The notes beneath the pieces are model-generated. The model saw only the letters and a program-made list of their open reading frames with translations. It searched no databases and was not told where the DNA came from. 61,712 nt of DNA from Paenibacillus sp. LHD-38. GTDB taxonomy: Bacteria > Bacillota > Bacilli > Paenibacillales > Paenibacillaceae. How positions within the stretch are numbered: position 1 is the stretch's first letter; every line of letters begins with the position of its first letter. Both the position numbers and the translations under genes were made by a program. The stretch is from NCBI RefSeq assembly GCF_031157315.1, contig NZ_JAVIFU010000043.1, positions 1 to 61,712 of the forward strand, written 5' to 3'. Positions 8,101-16,183 of the stretch are shown in pieces.

Positions 8101-9549
8101 CTGCTCTTTGGGAACATACTTCCCGCCTTCCGACTCCGCTTCCTTCGGAATGTAGATCCAGAAGTCTCCGCCTCCGTCCGGACTTTCCCATGCTTGCCTG
8201 AACGTCCCTTGATAATAATAATTGGACGGAATTTTCCTGGTGAAAGCTTCATAGAAATACGGAGCTTTCTCCGCTACGTTGATCCCTTTCTCGTAGGTGT
8301 AATAGTAGTACATGTCCCAAAACAAAGCCGTATTCATTCTTCCTCTATACGAGTCCGAGAACTTTTGGTAGATGCCTTTCACCGTTCCATCAGGAAAAAT
8401 AGAAAAAGGAACCGGTACCCAAGGCGTGTCATAACCAAGCATGTATTTCCAGAAAAAGTCGGCCGCCGCTAAAACCCGATCATTCAGAAATTCATAATAG
8501 CCTACGGCATTATCCTTTGTGGATACGGTGCCCTCCACCGGGTCGATCTTGGTTCCCTGAGCAATAAACATACGCGACAGAATCGCCGCATTTGTTAAGT
8601 CTCCGGCTCCATGCGCCTGGTCCCGGCCCATCTCCACCTGCTGGACGACCGGCGTGTCCAATTTCTCCCCTGTCTCCGCATTGGTGTCGACCAATCGGAA
8701 CAATTGCTTAATGGAGCCATTGAAGCCTTGATTGCTGGCCGTCTTATTCACAGTGGCCCATTCTACAGCCTCATTATACCTCTCTCGGTTATCGGTAAAA
8801 ATATACCCCGCCATCGCTCCGAGCAGCGGATAGTTATGCTGGTTCATAAATTGGTTGTTATCATGCTGAAAGGTTTCGATAACCGGATTGATCAGATTAT
8901 TCGTAAAATCAGCGGTATCCTTGTCGGTCCATTTCAGCTCTTCCGATTGATAGCTGGAGTACCTTAAAATTTCTGCCGCAGTGACCATCCTGTTGAGCGG
9001 AATGCCCGTATGGATATGAGCATCAGTAAAATACCTGTATTTCGCAGGATCCATCCGGGACCAAATACGGATAATGCTCATAGCATTCGCCCGGTACACC
9101 TCATCGCCGGTTATAAAATACATAAGCGATTGTGTATACGCTTTCAGACCATCTGCTATAAATCTCGAATTAAAGCCCTGACTGTCAAAAGCATTGATTG
9201 CCGGCATCGTCGGATCCTCAGCACTCTGGTTGCTCGATGTAACCGTCTTTGACGCCATCCCGGAGACGGTCATGGCCTTATAGTAGGAATACCAAGGCTC
9301 CTTTTGCGCTAGTACCTGATCTCTCATGTTTTCAAGTATTGCTTTGGTTACTCCGACACCTGGATGCGTAAACCCATTGGTAACGGTTTCATTTATTTCG
9401 ACAGTAAAACCTGTGCTGGCGGCCCCGCCGTCATCCGCAGCCGAAGCCGTGCCGATCGGCACAAGCGCAGCAACAATGCTCACAGCAACAATAACCGCCA
9501 ACAGTCGCCTCCATGAATCTCTGAAATGTAATGCAGCCTTGCGAGTCAT
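5185..9549 (-). CDS. Secreted multidomain polysaccharide (alginate-type) lyase
   Basis: A very large exported protein (1454 residues). Residues 1-38 are a signal peptide with a twin-Arg, hydrophobic core and ASA cleavage site. Residues about 60-430 form an alginate-lyase-type alpha/alpha toroid, including NQFMNQHNYPLLGAMAGY near 226-243. Next come a cadherin-like putative Ig domain (about 630-715), two F5/8 type C (discoidin) carbohydrate-binding modules (about 780-920 and 1033-1176), two OmpL47/Ig-like repeats with DxAGN motifs (about 1188-1340) and a C-terminal Ig-like domain. The likely role is eliminative cleavage of a uronic-acid polysaccharide outside the cell; the exact substrate is not readable. 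GAGGAGG lies upstream of ATG ATG. I favour the second ATG (9549) by spacing, with 9552 as the alternative. It is monocistronic with its own terminator. Confidence 0.85.
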   Translation of the reverse strand: MTRKAALHFRDSWRRLLAVIVAVSIVAALVPIGTASAADDGGAASTGFTVEINETVTNGFTHPGVGVTKAILENMRDQVLAQKEPWYSYYKAMTVSGMASKTVTSSNQSAEDPTMPAINAFDSQGFNSRFIADGLKAYTQSLMYFITGDEVYRANAMSIIRIWSRMDPAKYRYFTDAHIHTGIPLNRMVTAAEILRYSSYQSEELKWTDKDTADFTNNLINPVIETFQHDNNQFMNQHNYPLLGAMAGYIFTDNRERYNEAVEWATVNKTASNQGFNGSIKQLFRLVDTNAETGEKLDTPVVQQVEMGRDQAHGAGDLTNAAILSRMFIAQGTKIDPVEGTVSTKDNAVGYYEFLNDRVLAAADFFWKYMLGYDTPWVPVPFSIFPDGTVKGIYQKFSDSYRGRMNTALFWDMYYYYTYEKGINVAEKAPYFYEAFTRKIPSNYYYQGTFRQAWESPDGGGDFWIYIPKEAESEGGKYVPKEQTSDALVEVEDRYTVFDQHTATVHEGAASYVQTKATEDGSKFVLLNLSYANRTNSRLIGIKFRTNGTAVLELSKEIGSTPYHTLTLPDTKGQWKYMTYDMGINKVTYGQLDGDYSLLYVKVKGTGTTVDIDHLNVKAGEQLTPPVFKDGASNVNSYAFVDAPVKLDFSADDSGQEDVLAYEIANMPQGAEFNAGTGAFAWQPTQAGTYSFIVQASDGTTLSTKNVNIVVSQDRSSAVQAATALYNPSTLYVTASLNQFKAVYEDTMSQLEAATNEAFYQQLLAMRKAAEGLQLLTPLFAANGSMNYTGLVTSTFGNAISLLTDGNDNTFPAYSLAPYPNLYHIIDFGPDYKISADAFAFEGRMNFVDRMAGSTVFGSNDRENWTRLTPGQTAYTDGIATLDVDDAYKNAQFRYIKIQMIDPQPDALRGQVQNMLELAELKIFGERHETNNKLESVSLSSDQSVNGRIVLGNTAKLTIKAKEPIQNIKVTIQGRDAIVSTQDNIYWTAAATLNGDVQTGSVKFAIDYKANDGTEGDTTYTTTDNTKLYLADESDLIGNVTGIAHLIDSTSGRSAAETLKQVNCLFDNNPLTNSDFRMNGGGAGGFITFDFKEGNQAVLSSVELLARQDNNLYARIRGTEIQGSNDLTNWTTISKPAAVTADWQSHAISGTEAYRYIRIYNPNAWFGNMAELRLHGKVKEADLIPPVTSDDAPNGSVNKDALVSFDAVDTGSGVAATYFTVNGGAQQTGSSVNLTEEGTHTLVYWSVDFAGNVEQPHTVTVHVDKTAPADPSIAADVTTPTNGDVTLTVRYPDDAVVNEYKKGAEGEWTPYTTPIVVSDNETVYARATDAAGNVSKVASYTVSNIDKIAPVLSVQLDKYSIWPANHKMVTVHAALNASDAGSGIEPVVLTSITCNIPDIDKGDIQAEFGTAVDSFSLRAEKSRIYTITYTATDKAGNQTAVSVTVTVPHNQSGK

Positions 9550-9746
9550 CATGTTCCTCCTCGTTTGATAGAAATAGAATACATGCTTTTGAACGATCCC
9601 TATTTGGCATAAACGAATCATTCTGCTTCTTATTATAAATATCTGCTCAAAAACGAAAAGGAAGTTTTTTAAGGCATTACCGATGCTTTTTGCAGAACTT
9701 CATCCATAGATTCTATAAACTGCTGCAAGTCTTGGCGCAAAACAAA

Positions 9747-9780
9747 ACGGCAGGTCAAGGCTTGAACCTTGACCTGCCGT
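9747..9780 (-). terminator. Intrinsic terminator downstream of murF
   Basis: A perfect 14-base stem (ACGGCAGGTCAAGG and its complement) around a 6-base loop is followed by TTTTGTTTTG on the minus strand, 127 bases past the murF stop. The 9550-9906 interval holds this hairpin and the lyase promoter region, and no gene was seen. Confidence 0.85.
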
Positions 9781-9906
9781 GCTTTCCCGGGCATGAGCCC
9801 GGATCTATATTTCAACTTCGAGTATTGCTCCATACTGACCAGTCCAAACCGGTCTTGTTTAATATTCAGTAACCCAATGAAATCGGATCGGGAATTTAGA
9901 GTTCTA

Positions 9907-11295
9907 TCATTTATTTAACGAATCACAAATATCCTCTAACTTTAGACCTCGTGATCCTTTAACTAATATGACATCATTTTTCTTTAATATTCGGTTACAT
10001 TCAGATACAAGATCTTCTTTTGAGGTAAAATGCTTCACTACTCCTTCTAATTTTGAACCACTAAGTGTATCAGATATAATTCTGCTTAAATTACCAATAG
10101 TAAATACGGAGTGTATTTTCGATGTATCAATACTTTTAGCTATTTCTTCATGAAATTCATTTTCTTTATCTCCCAATTCCAACATATCACCTAAAACCAA
10201 AATCTTTTTATTAAAACCATCTAGATTTGAAACTGTCTCTATTGCTGCTTTCATCGAAACAGGGCTTGCATTCCATGCATCGTTAATAATTAAGAATCCT
10301 TTTGGGGCAGGGATCCGTTCCATTCTCATTCCAGTGACCTCTAAATTAGAAAGTCCAGACTGAATATCCTGTTGAGTTATTTGAAAACGATCTGCCAAGG
10401 CAATCGCAGCAAGTACGTTTAATACGTTATGCCTTCCAAGTAAAGGCACAGAAAATTCATCACTATACCTGTTCAATGTAAAAGAAATGCTGGATTGATT
10501 ATGGTCAATTGTTAGTAGAAAGTAATCATTGGTATGAGATTCTCCAAATCGAATAACCGACAGTGTTTCTGGGAGTTTTATTTCCGTGAGTGCCTGTGTG
10601 AGTAATGGTTCATCCCCATTGATAATAATGGCCCCACTAGGGTTTAAACCTTCAAGTAATTCTAACTTGGCTAAAGCAATTCCCTCTCTCGATCCAAGAC
10701 TCGACAGGTGTGATAAACCAATCATTGTAATTACTCCGAAATCGGGCTTCGCAATCTCCGATAGGGCTTTCATTTCACCGGCATTACTCATTCCCATTTC
10801 TAAAACAACAATCTCAGTATCTTCTTCAACTTCTAATAAAGATAAGGGGAGGCCATACTCTCCATTTAAGTTCCCATAAGTTTTTTGAACTTTATATTTT
10901 GTACTTAATATCGAAGTTACAATATCTTTAACTGTGGTTTTTCCATTACTCCCTGTTACCCCAATTACTTTACAGTTTAATTGTCCTCGATAGGATTGCG
11001 CGATATTTTGTAAAGCCTTTAACGTATCATCTACAATTATGAGTGGTAAACCTTCTGGGGGTGGAAAATGGTCTGCTTGCCACAAGGAAGCGACTGCTCC
11101 ATTTTCAAAAGCCGGCTTTACATATTTGTGTCCATCATCAATTCTCACTATTGGGACAAATAAATTACCTTCTTTTAGTGTTCTCGAATCGATTGATACT
11201 CCCTGGATGTTTATGATTTCAGAAGATTTAAAAGACGCAGTTACTTCATTTCCTTCAACCATTGATAATATTTCTTCAATTGAACGTTTGATCAC
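9907..11295 (-). CDS. murF: UDP-MurNAc-tripeptide--D-Ala-D-Ala ligase (MurF)
   Basis: A 462-residue Mur ligase with the family's three-domain order. The N-terminal UDP-binding part has VSIDSRTLKEGNLFVP near residues 33-48. The central ATPase has the P-loop GVTGSNGKTT near 106-115 and the HNVLNVLAA segment. The C-terminal domain has NDAWNASPVSM and ILVLGDMLELG, the MurF signature. It ligates D-Ala-D-Ala to UDP-MurNAc-tripeptide in the cytoplasmic phase of peptidoglycan synthesis. It stands alone here rather than in a dcw cluster and lies 82 bases behind a box 2 repeat, so it is probably an extra copy. The start is GTG, preceded by AAGGGGGG. Confidence 0.92.
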   Translation of the reverse strand: MIKRSIEEILSMVEGNEVTASFKSSEIINIQGVSIDSRTLKEGNLFVPIVRIDDGHKYVKPAFENGAVASLWQADHFPPPEGLPLIIVDDTLKALQNIAQSYRGQLNCKVIGVTGSNGKTTVKDIVTSILSTKYKVQKTYGNLNGEYGLPLSLLEVEEDTEIVVLEMGMSNAGEMKALSEIAKPDFGVITMIGLSHLSSLGSREGIALAKLELLEGLNPSGAIIINGDEPLLTQALTEIKLPETLSVIRFGESHTNDYFLLTIDHNQSSISFTLNRYSDEFSVPLLGRHNVLNVLAAIALADRFQITQQDIQSGLSNLEVTGMRMERIPAPKGFLIINDAWNASPVSMKAAIETVSNLDGFNKKILVLGDMLELGDKENEFHEEIAKSIDTSKIHSVFTIGNLSRIISDTLSGSKLEGVVKHFTSKEDLVSECNRILKKNDVILVKGSRGLKLEDICDSLNK

Positions 11296-11377
11296 ATAAT
11301 CCCCCCTTAGGTCCTACACATATATTATGGCACAAAACTCTGTAAAATTTCACCAAGCTAGTTGTCGACTTTATTGC

Positions 11378-11426
11378 GCTAAACTGCCCGTTAACGGTTT
11401 GTTCGAGCTGACTCTACTCGTTAGCG
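11378..11426 (-). repeat. Box 1 and box 2 pair between unknown gene and murF
   Basis: On the minus strand CGCTAACGAGTAGAG (box 1 variant, 11413-11426) overlaps the end of the upstream gene and supplies its TAA stop. After 17 bases comes GTTAACGGGCAGTTTAGC (box 2, 11378-11395), 82 bases before the murF start. This is a compact version of the composite element, without the hairpin. Confidence 0.7.
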
Positions 11427-11984
11427 AATTTTTGGTTCTATAAATGCTAAATAGTGTTCTTTAAGCGAAGCTAATTCAGATTTATTCACTGGGAGATTAG
11501 CTTTTTCACAGAATTGAATAAACTCACCACAAGCTCGACCAACCTCTTCTTCAAAAATGTCTTTAGGAATAATGGCACTCAATACTTCTCGTGTAGTCGA
11601 AGAGATTACATAATCATTTGCATCTACTACAAGGTCTAGCTCAAACGTCATTAATTGGTATCCTTCCTCTACTGGTAGTATATAAAAATCCACAACCATA
11701 TCTAAAAAGGTAATCTGCGCTTTACCTTCTGATAGCCGCTCTTTAAAACAGGTAAAATCCTCCCAAGTCAATAATAATGAGGATGTGCCTAACCGACCAC
11801 CCACAAATAGTTGACCATTGATATTGAGGTCAATGACACCATCAAAATATGTATCATCAGCTTGAGCTGCTAAGTTAGCTTGAGCCGTTTCAATTATACC
11901 CTCGTCGCTTAAATTTTTTGGGCGTTCATAATAAATTCCATTTTCATCATAAGTATTTATAAAAGTTGTCATATGGAATTGCAA
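11421..11984 (-). CDS. Hypothetical protein
   Basis: About 187 residues, soluble and acidic, with no signal peptide or membrane segment. I do not recognise the family. Visible segments include DGVIDLNINGQLFVGG and LLLTWEDFTCFKERL, and the charged C-terminus LKEHYLAFIEPKIR. Its TAA stop lies inside the box 1 repeat, so the native C-terminus may have been replaced or trimmed. The start is uncertain. A TTG at 11984 has GGAG 8 bases upstream and fits best; GTG 11993 and ATG 11972 are alternatives. Box 2 lies 67 bases upstream, giving the single-gene unit layout. Confidence 0.7.
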   Translation of the reverse strand: MQFHMTTFINTYDENGIYYERPKNLSDEGIIETAQANLAAQADDTYFDGVIDLNINGQLFVGGRLGTSSLLLTWEDFTCFKERLSEGKAQITFLDMVVDFYILPVEEGYQLMTFELDLVVDANDYVISSTTREVLSAIIPKDIFEEEVGRACGEFIQFCEKANLPVNKSELASLKEHYLAFIEPKIR

Positions 11985-12051
11985 TTTAATCACTCCAACT
12001 AAAATCCTGACGTACTCTTCGAAATATTACCATAGCTTGAACAGTGTTGTT

Positions 12052-12097
12052 GCTATCTGCCCGTTAGCCATTCATGCCGCTCACGCGACACCACAGA
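12052..12097 (-). repeat. Box 2 element with partial extension, copy C
   Basis: The minus strand carries GTGTCGCGTGAGCGGCATG followed by GGCTAACGGGCAGATAGC. It shares the GTGTCGCGTGAG and GGCATG part of the extension with copies A and B but lacks the CCATGGAAGAACG part. It precedes the unknown gene start by 67 bases. Confidence 0.75.
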
Positions 12098-12185
12098 TTA
12101 AACTTGCAATTATTTATGGTACGGCTCGCCATGCTGTCTATAAGGACAAGTATAAAAACCTTTTAAATGCCTGCACTCAAAAAAG

Positions 12186-12213
12186 AAAAAGGCCCCCTAA
12201 GGAGTACCTTTTT
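12186..12213 (-). terminator. Probable terminator of the terC-family gene
   Basis: AAAAAGG and CCTTTTT flank a GC-rich centre, with TTTTTC on the minus strand about 30 bases past the TerC stop codon at 12243. Confidence 0.6.
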
Positions 12214-12242
12214 CAAATTCAACGATTTAGCGCGATTTTCCA

Positions 12243-13016
12243 TTAGGCATTACCTGCCTTAGAAGGTTTGTTGCTGGGTGCAAACCACCCAAGAAGGGCT
12301 ATCACCACCAATACAACATAGAAGACGGAAGTCCAAGCCGTGCTATGGGGAAAATGATGATCCAAAACCCCAATATCCTCATGGGCAAGCGTAATGACGG
12401 CAAGCTTTACCCCAACCCAGGCAACAATCGCGTAAGCCGTTGTCTCAAGTGCTGGGCGTTGGCCAAGCAGTTTTACAAACCAAGTAGCTGCATATTTGAT
12501 TAAGACTAAGCCGGCGATTCCGCCAAGCACCACTACAATAAATTGTCCACCGTCCATACCGCCGAAATCTCCAAGCGGCGAGTCTGGCAGTCCAAGCGCA
12601 AGCGCAACCGCAGCTAGAATGGAATCAATCGCAAAGGCGAGGTCTGCCAGCGCAATTTTTCCAACCGTAGGCCAAAAGCCTTTCCCTGCCGCTTTTTCCT
12701 TCAGTTCTTTGTGAATATTCTCATTCTTATTACCGAAACGCGCTTGGATGATATGCTTTAACCCTAGGTATAGAAGATAGGCTGCACCAATCGCCTGCAC
12801 CTGCCAGACATTCGCGATAAAGGATATCGCAAAAAGGGCGGCAAAACGAAAGACAAAGGCCATAATGATTCCATAGTTGATCGCTCGTTTCTTCTGTTCG
12901 TCCGGTAGATGCTTCGCGATGACCGCTAACACGAGCGCATTGTCAGCCGACAGCAATCCCTCCAAACCGATAAGAATGAGTAAAGCCCACGCATACTCCA
13001 ACCACAATGACTCCAT
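12243..13016 (-). CDS. TerC family integral membrane protein
   Basis: A 257-residue polytopic membrane protein of the TerC/YjbE/YkoY group, linked in other bacteria to metal-ion efflux (notably manganese) and metalation of exported proteins. The two conserved acidic membrane motifs are visible: GLEGLLSADNALVLAV near residue 18 and ADLAFAIDSILAAVAL near 132. About seven to eight hydrophobic segments are apparent. I chose ATG 13016 because GAGGGGAGAG lies about 10 bases upstream; a start at 13043 would include that site in the coding region. No manganese riboswitch pattern was recognised upstream. Confidence 0.9.
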   Translation of the reverse strand: MESLWLEYAWALLILIGLEGLLSADNALVLAVIAKHLPDEQKKRAINYGIIMAFVFRFAALFAISFIANVWQVQAIGAAYLLYLGLKHIIQARFGNKNENIHKELKEKAAGKGFWPTVGKIALADLAFAIDSILAAVALALGLPDSPLGDFGGMDGGQFIVVVLGGIAGLVLIKYAATWFVKLLGQRPALETTAYAIVAWVGVKLAVITLAHEDIGVLDHHFPHSTAWTSVFYVVLVVIALLGWFAPSNKPSKAGNA

Positions 13017-13452
13017 CTTAAATTCTCTCCCCTCTATAACCATGGTAAGTATAGGCAGTCAACAATTATATATGTAGATAATATTCACTTGCCCGACAAT
13101 AGATATACGTAAAAAGTCGCCGGTAGAGTTCCTATGCCTTCAAGCGGCTCCGACATATCCCGTCCTTGAACACAACAGTAGGCTCGAACGTGAAAAGCCG
13201 ACCGAACAAGCGGAAGCGGAGAACCAATCGGCTGAAGATCCGTTGAAAAATTCCAATGATACTTTGGGCAAACGCAGCATGCATATAATTGCTAACCTTA
13301 TACGAATTCTGCTCTTCTCCGTTCGATAAAAACTGAGCTTTCTTGAATTGCAGAGCTTCTTTTATTAAATTGATGACTTGGTGTGCTCTAAAATCCAAAA
13401 TAAGATCCCATCTCAGCAAGCCAAGATGGGATTTTAAGTATCGAGTCAGGAT
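13017..13452. other. Intergenic region upstream of terC-family gene
   Basis: About 430 bases. It contains the terminator of the neighbouring lipoprotein gene at 13402-13435 and the presumed promoter region of the TerC-type gene near 13040-13090. Open frames exist on both strands but lack convincing ribosome binding sites and family resemblance. Confidence 0.5.
13402..13435 (-). terminator. Intrinsic terminator of the YhcN-type gene
   Basis: AAGATCCCATCT pairs with AGATGGGATTTT (plus-strand reading) around a 10-base loop, 18 bases past the stop codon of the lipoprotein gene. The minus strand continues into a T-rich tail. Confidence 0.8.
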
Positions 13453-14073
13453 CTATCTCGCATTCGGAAATATTCTTGCCACCATCTCATTAAATTCTTC
13501 CACAAATCCGACAACAGGCCTTCCTTGTTGAACGTCATCGACATATCCATTGATGCGATCCACAAATTGCGGATTCGTGGATACATAGACGTTCTGGATA
13601 TCGGAATCCGCTGCTCTCACTTGTTTCGCGATCTGATCTTCAATATCGCGCGTTAGCTTTTTTTGGTCGTCATCAAGGGCTGCTGCAACGTAAGCATTAC
13701 GCCGTGTAACAAGCACATTGGCCTGTCGGACGCCTTTTAATTTCGTAATGTTTTCTGCAGCCCGATCGGCTACATCGACCCGATCCTCAGCCGTTCTTAA
13801 TCCATCTTTGTTGCCATTGCGAGTTCCGCCATTGTCCGCATTAAACAGGCCGTTCCGTTCGCCATTCAATCCGCCATTATCGACATCTCCGAACGGACGA
13901 TTGATCCGGTTATCCGCATTGTTGCGATCGCGAAAGATTTCCGGCCCCTGATCATTGTCCCGGGTATTCTGTCTCACTCGATTATTATCAGTTAGCGTAC
14001 ATCCTGTTGCAAATAACATCAAGCTTGTCATCATAACGATTAAGACTTTTACGGTACTCTTGTTCTTATACAT
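13453..14073 (-). CDS. YhcN/YlaJ family sporulation lipoprotein
   Basis: A 206-residue exported lipoprotein (hydrophobic stretch, then lipobox FATGC near residue 25). It is followed by a low-complexity linker rich in Asn, Asp, Arg and Gly (about residues 30-100) and a C-terminal YhcN/YlaJ domain with ADRAAENITKLKGVRQANVL and NAYVAAAL. Members of this family are forespore or spore membrane lipoproteins in Bacillus. The ATG at 14073 has AAAGGAG about 12 bases upstream; the longer frame upstream is Lys-rich and unlikely to be coding. It is monocistronic with its own terminator. Confidence 0.88.
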   Translation of the reverse strand: MYKNKSTVKVLIVMMTSLMLFATGCTLTDNNRVRQNTRDNDQGPEIFRDRNNADNRINRPFGDVDNGGLNGERNGLFNADNGGTRNGNKDGLRTAEDRVDVADRAAENITKLKGVRQANVLVTRRNAYVAAALDDDQKKLTRDIEDQIAKQVRAADSDIQNVYVSTNPQFVDRINGYVDDVQQGRPVVGFVEEFNEMVARIFPNAR

Positions 14074-14303
14074 AGGTAGGTTCGCTCCTTTTTTTTGTTT
14101 ATATTCTCTCTTACGGTTCACTATTCATACATGCCGGTTTATCCCATGGGCTTAACGAACAAGCTGCAACCTCCTCCAGTCATCACAATTATCAACACCT
14201 TAAATTATTTGTTAAAAGCCTAGCCTTAAATCAAAATTCATTTCCCACAATAGGAAAAAGTATGGACTTACCTTTTCAAAATTATTTATATACAATGCAA
14301 ACA

Positions 14304-14345
14304 TCAAACAGCCCCCACCTTTTTATCTGGTTGAGGGCTGTTTGA
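14304..14345 (-). terminator. Intrinsic terminator of the ABC exporter operon
   Basis: TCAAACAGCCC pairs with GGGCTGTTTGA around a short internal stem (CCACC with GGTTG), about 75 bases past the exporter stop codon. The rest of the 14074-14419 interval shows no gene. Confidence 0.8.
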
Positions 14346-14419
14346 TTCTTACATTTAATTAGGAACAACAGAGGTGAAACACCAAGTTAAATTTCCACCT
14401 TGAATGCATAAATATTTTT

Positions 14420-16183
14420 TTAGATTTCTTCACCATGCCACAGCTTGCGGAATGATTCATTGACCTGAAGCAACTCCTCTGCGGTTCCTTCGGCCTCGAT
14501 CCGCCCATCCTTCAAAACGATAATATGATCCGCCTGCGCAAGCGCCGTCTTGCGGTGCGAGACGACGAGACAAGTGGCTTCGCCGCGCTCGCGGAAGAGG
14601 CGCGCCCAAAGCTTCTGCTCGGTTTCGACATCCAGCGCGCTGGAGAGGTCATCAAATACATAAAGCTCGCTGTCACGGACAAGCATGCGCGCCGCAGCTG
14701 TTCGCTGCGCCTGGCCGCCGGACAGCTTCACGCCGCGCGGGCCGATGACCGTGTCCAAACCATTTTGCAAATGCCCAAGATCATCCTCCAGCACAGCAGT
14801 ATGCAGCGCCCTTTCCAACTGGCCGTCCTGATCCGAATGGCCGAGCAATATATTCTCGCGCAGCGTATCGCTGTAAAGCCTAGGTACCTGAGCCGTATAA
14901 GCGCTCCGCGGAGGAATAAAGAATGAGCCGGGGTCCTGCACCTCATGGCCATTCCAGCGTACCGTACCGCCGGTTTGAGGCAGAAGCCCAAGCAGCGTCC
15001 GCACAAGCGTCGTTTTTCCCGACCCGATCGGCCCGGTTATGACCGTAAAGGAGCCGCGCGTAAGCTTAAGATCAACGGCCGTGATGCCCCTTCCAGTTTC
15101 TGGATAAGTATAGGTCAAACCGTTTACTTCCAGCCGCTCAAGCTTTTCAGCTTCATACGACGTTGCCGCAGCTGGTTTACCCGCCGCATCCCCCTTCAAA
15201 TGGAGGCTGTTCGCAACCGTCAGCACCTGAGCCGGCGCCCCTTGCAAAATGCCGGTCAAACGCAGAAGAGCCACCGTCATTTGTTTGAAATAGGTCAGAA
15301 ATTTGCCGAAGTTAGAAATAAACTGTGTCACGAAGGTAAGATAATAGACGAATAATGAAAAGTCCCCTACCGTAAATTCTCCACCGCGCATTTTTTGCCC
15401 GGCAAGCAGCAGAATGAGTCCCGTCCCCAGATTGACTGAATTGGAAAAAATCGAGTCCAGCACCTCAGTCATCAATTTATCCTTCAGCATCGTTTTGCGG
15501 CGATTATCGTTCAACTGCCTGAATCTAGACATGACACGTTTCTCCGCGCCTGCGACTTGAATAGCCTGCACGCTGCCGAACATTTCACTGATTGCCCCGG
15601 TAACCTTGGCCGTAGAATCGCGGCTTTCCGAGCGATACTTTTGCAGCCGAGTCGTAGCGAGCTGCGCGGCAATAACCACGATAACAAGCGGCAAAAACAC
15701 CAGCATCGTCATTTGCGCATCTATTCGAATGAGGATAAAGCAAGACACGACCGCGAAGCAGGTCATGCCGAACACATCGACGGACCAGCTTACCGCCTCC
15801 TCCGACTGATCGACATCATCGCGGAAATGGCTGATCGCTTCGCCCGGCGAGCATGGAATCGCCCTTGCTCCCGGCTCCTTCAAGATATGCTCCAATAAAT
15901 TTCGCCGCAGCAGCATGCCCATTCGGAAACGAAAGTTAACATCCGTAATAAAACCGATCAATACCGTAGCGCTGCGGGCGAGGGCGGCCCCAATCAAGAG
16001 TGCGATTAAGCCCCATGTGCCGTAGCCGGCAGCTGAATTGATCGTAAGGGAATCGAAAAATGCCTTCGTAATGAGCCCCGGAAAAATCGGCATCAGATAA
16101 ATAACCGTCCAGACGAGCGCATTGGTGATGTACCAGCCCGGCCGGTAGCATATTAAACGCCACATGTATGTAAATGTACTCAT
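14420..16183 (-). CDS. ABC exporter, permease-ATPase half 2
   Basis: A 587-residue half-transporter of the type-IV exporter class. An N-terminal transmembrane domain with about six helices (residues 1-300) is followed by an ATPase domain with Walker A GPIGSGKTT, signature LSGGQAQ and Walker B YVFDDLSSALD. The residue after the Walker B Asp is Asp rather than the catalytic Glu, whereas the partner subunit has the Glu. This asymmetry is typical of heterodimeric exporters with one degenerate ATP site. The start codon overlaps the partner's stop by 4 bases, so the two are translationally coupled. The substrate is unknown. Confidence 0.93.
   Translation of the reverse strand: MSTFTYMWRLICYRPGWYITNALVWTVIYLMPIFPGLITKAFFDSLTINSAAGYGTWGLIALLIGAALARSATVLIGFITDVNFRFRMGMLLRRNLLEHILKEPGARAIPCSPGEAISHFRDDVDQSEEAVSWSVDVFGMTCFAVVSCFILIRIDAQMTMLVFLPLVIVVIAAQLATTRLQKYRSESRDSTAKVTGAISEMFGSVQAIQVAGAEKRVMSRFRQLNDNRRKTMLKDKLMTEVLDSIFSNSVNLGTGLILLLAGQKMRGGEFTVGDFSLFVYYLTFVTQFISNFGKFLTYFKQMTVALLRLTGILQGAPAQVLTVANSLHLKGDAAGKPAAATSYEAEKLERLEVNGLTYTYPETGRGITAVDLKLTRGSFTVITGPIGSGKTTLVRTLLGLLPQTGGTVRWNGHEVQDPGSFFIPPRSAYTAQVPRLYSDTLRENILLGHSDQDGQLERALHTAVLEDDLGHLQNGLDTVIGPRGVKLSGGQAQRTAAARMLVRDSELYVFDDLSSALDVETEQKLWARLFRERGEATCLVVSHRKTALAQADHIIVLKDGRIEAEGTAEELLQVNESFRKLWHGEEI

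Noticed and set aside
13044..13140. Possible riboswitch upstream of the TerC gene (CTCTACCGGCGAC resembles part of the purine aptamer; manganese riboswitches often precede such genes)
   Set aside because: The conserved CCGTAAA and paired stems of the purine aptamer and the core of the manganese riboswitch were not found.
13132..13419. 95-codon minus-strand frame between the terC-family gene and the YhcN-type gene
   Set aside because: It begins inside the terminator of the neighbouring gene, has no ribosome binding site and no recognisable family sequence.
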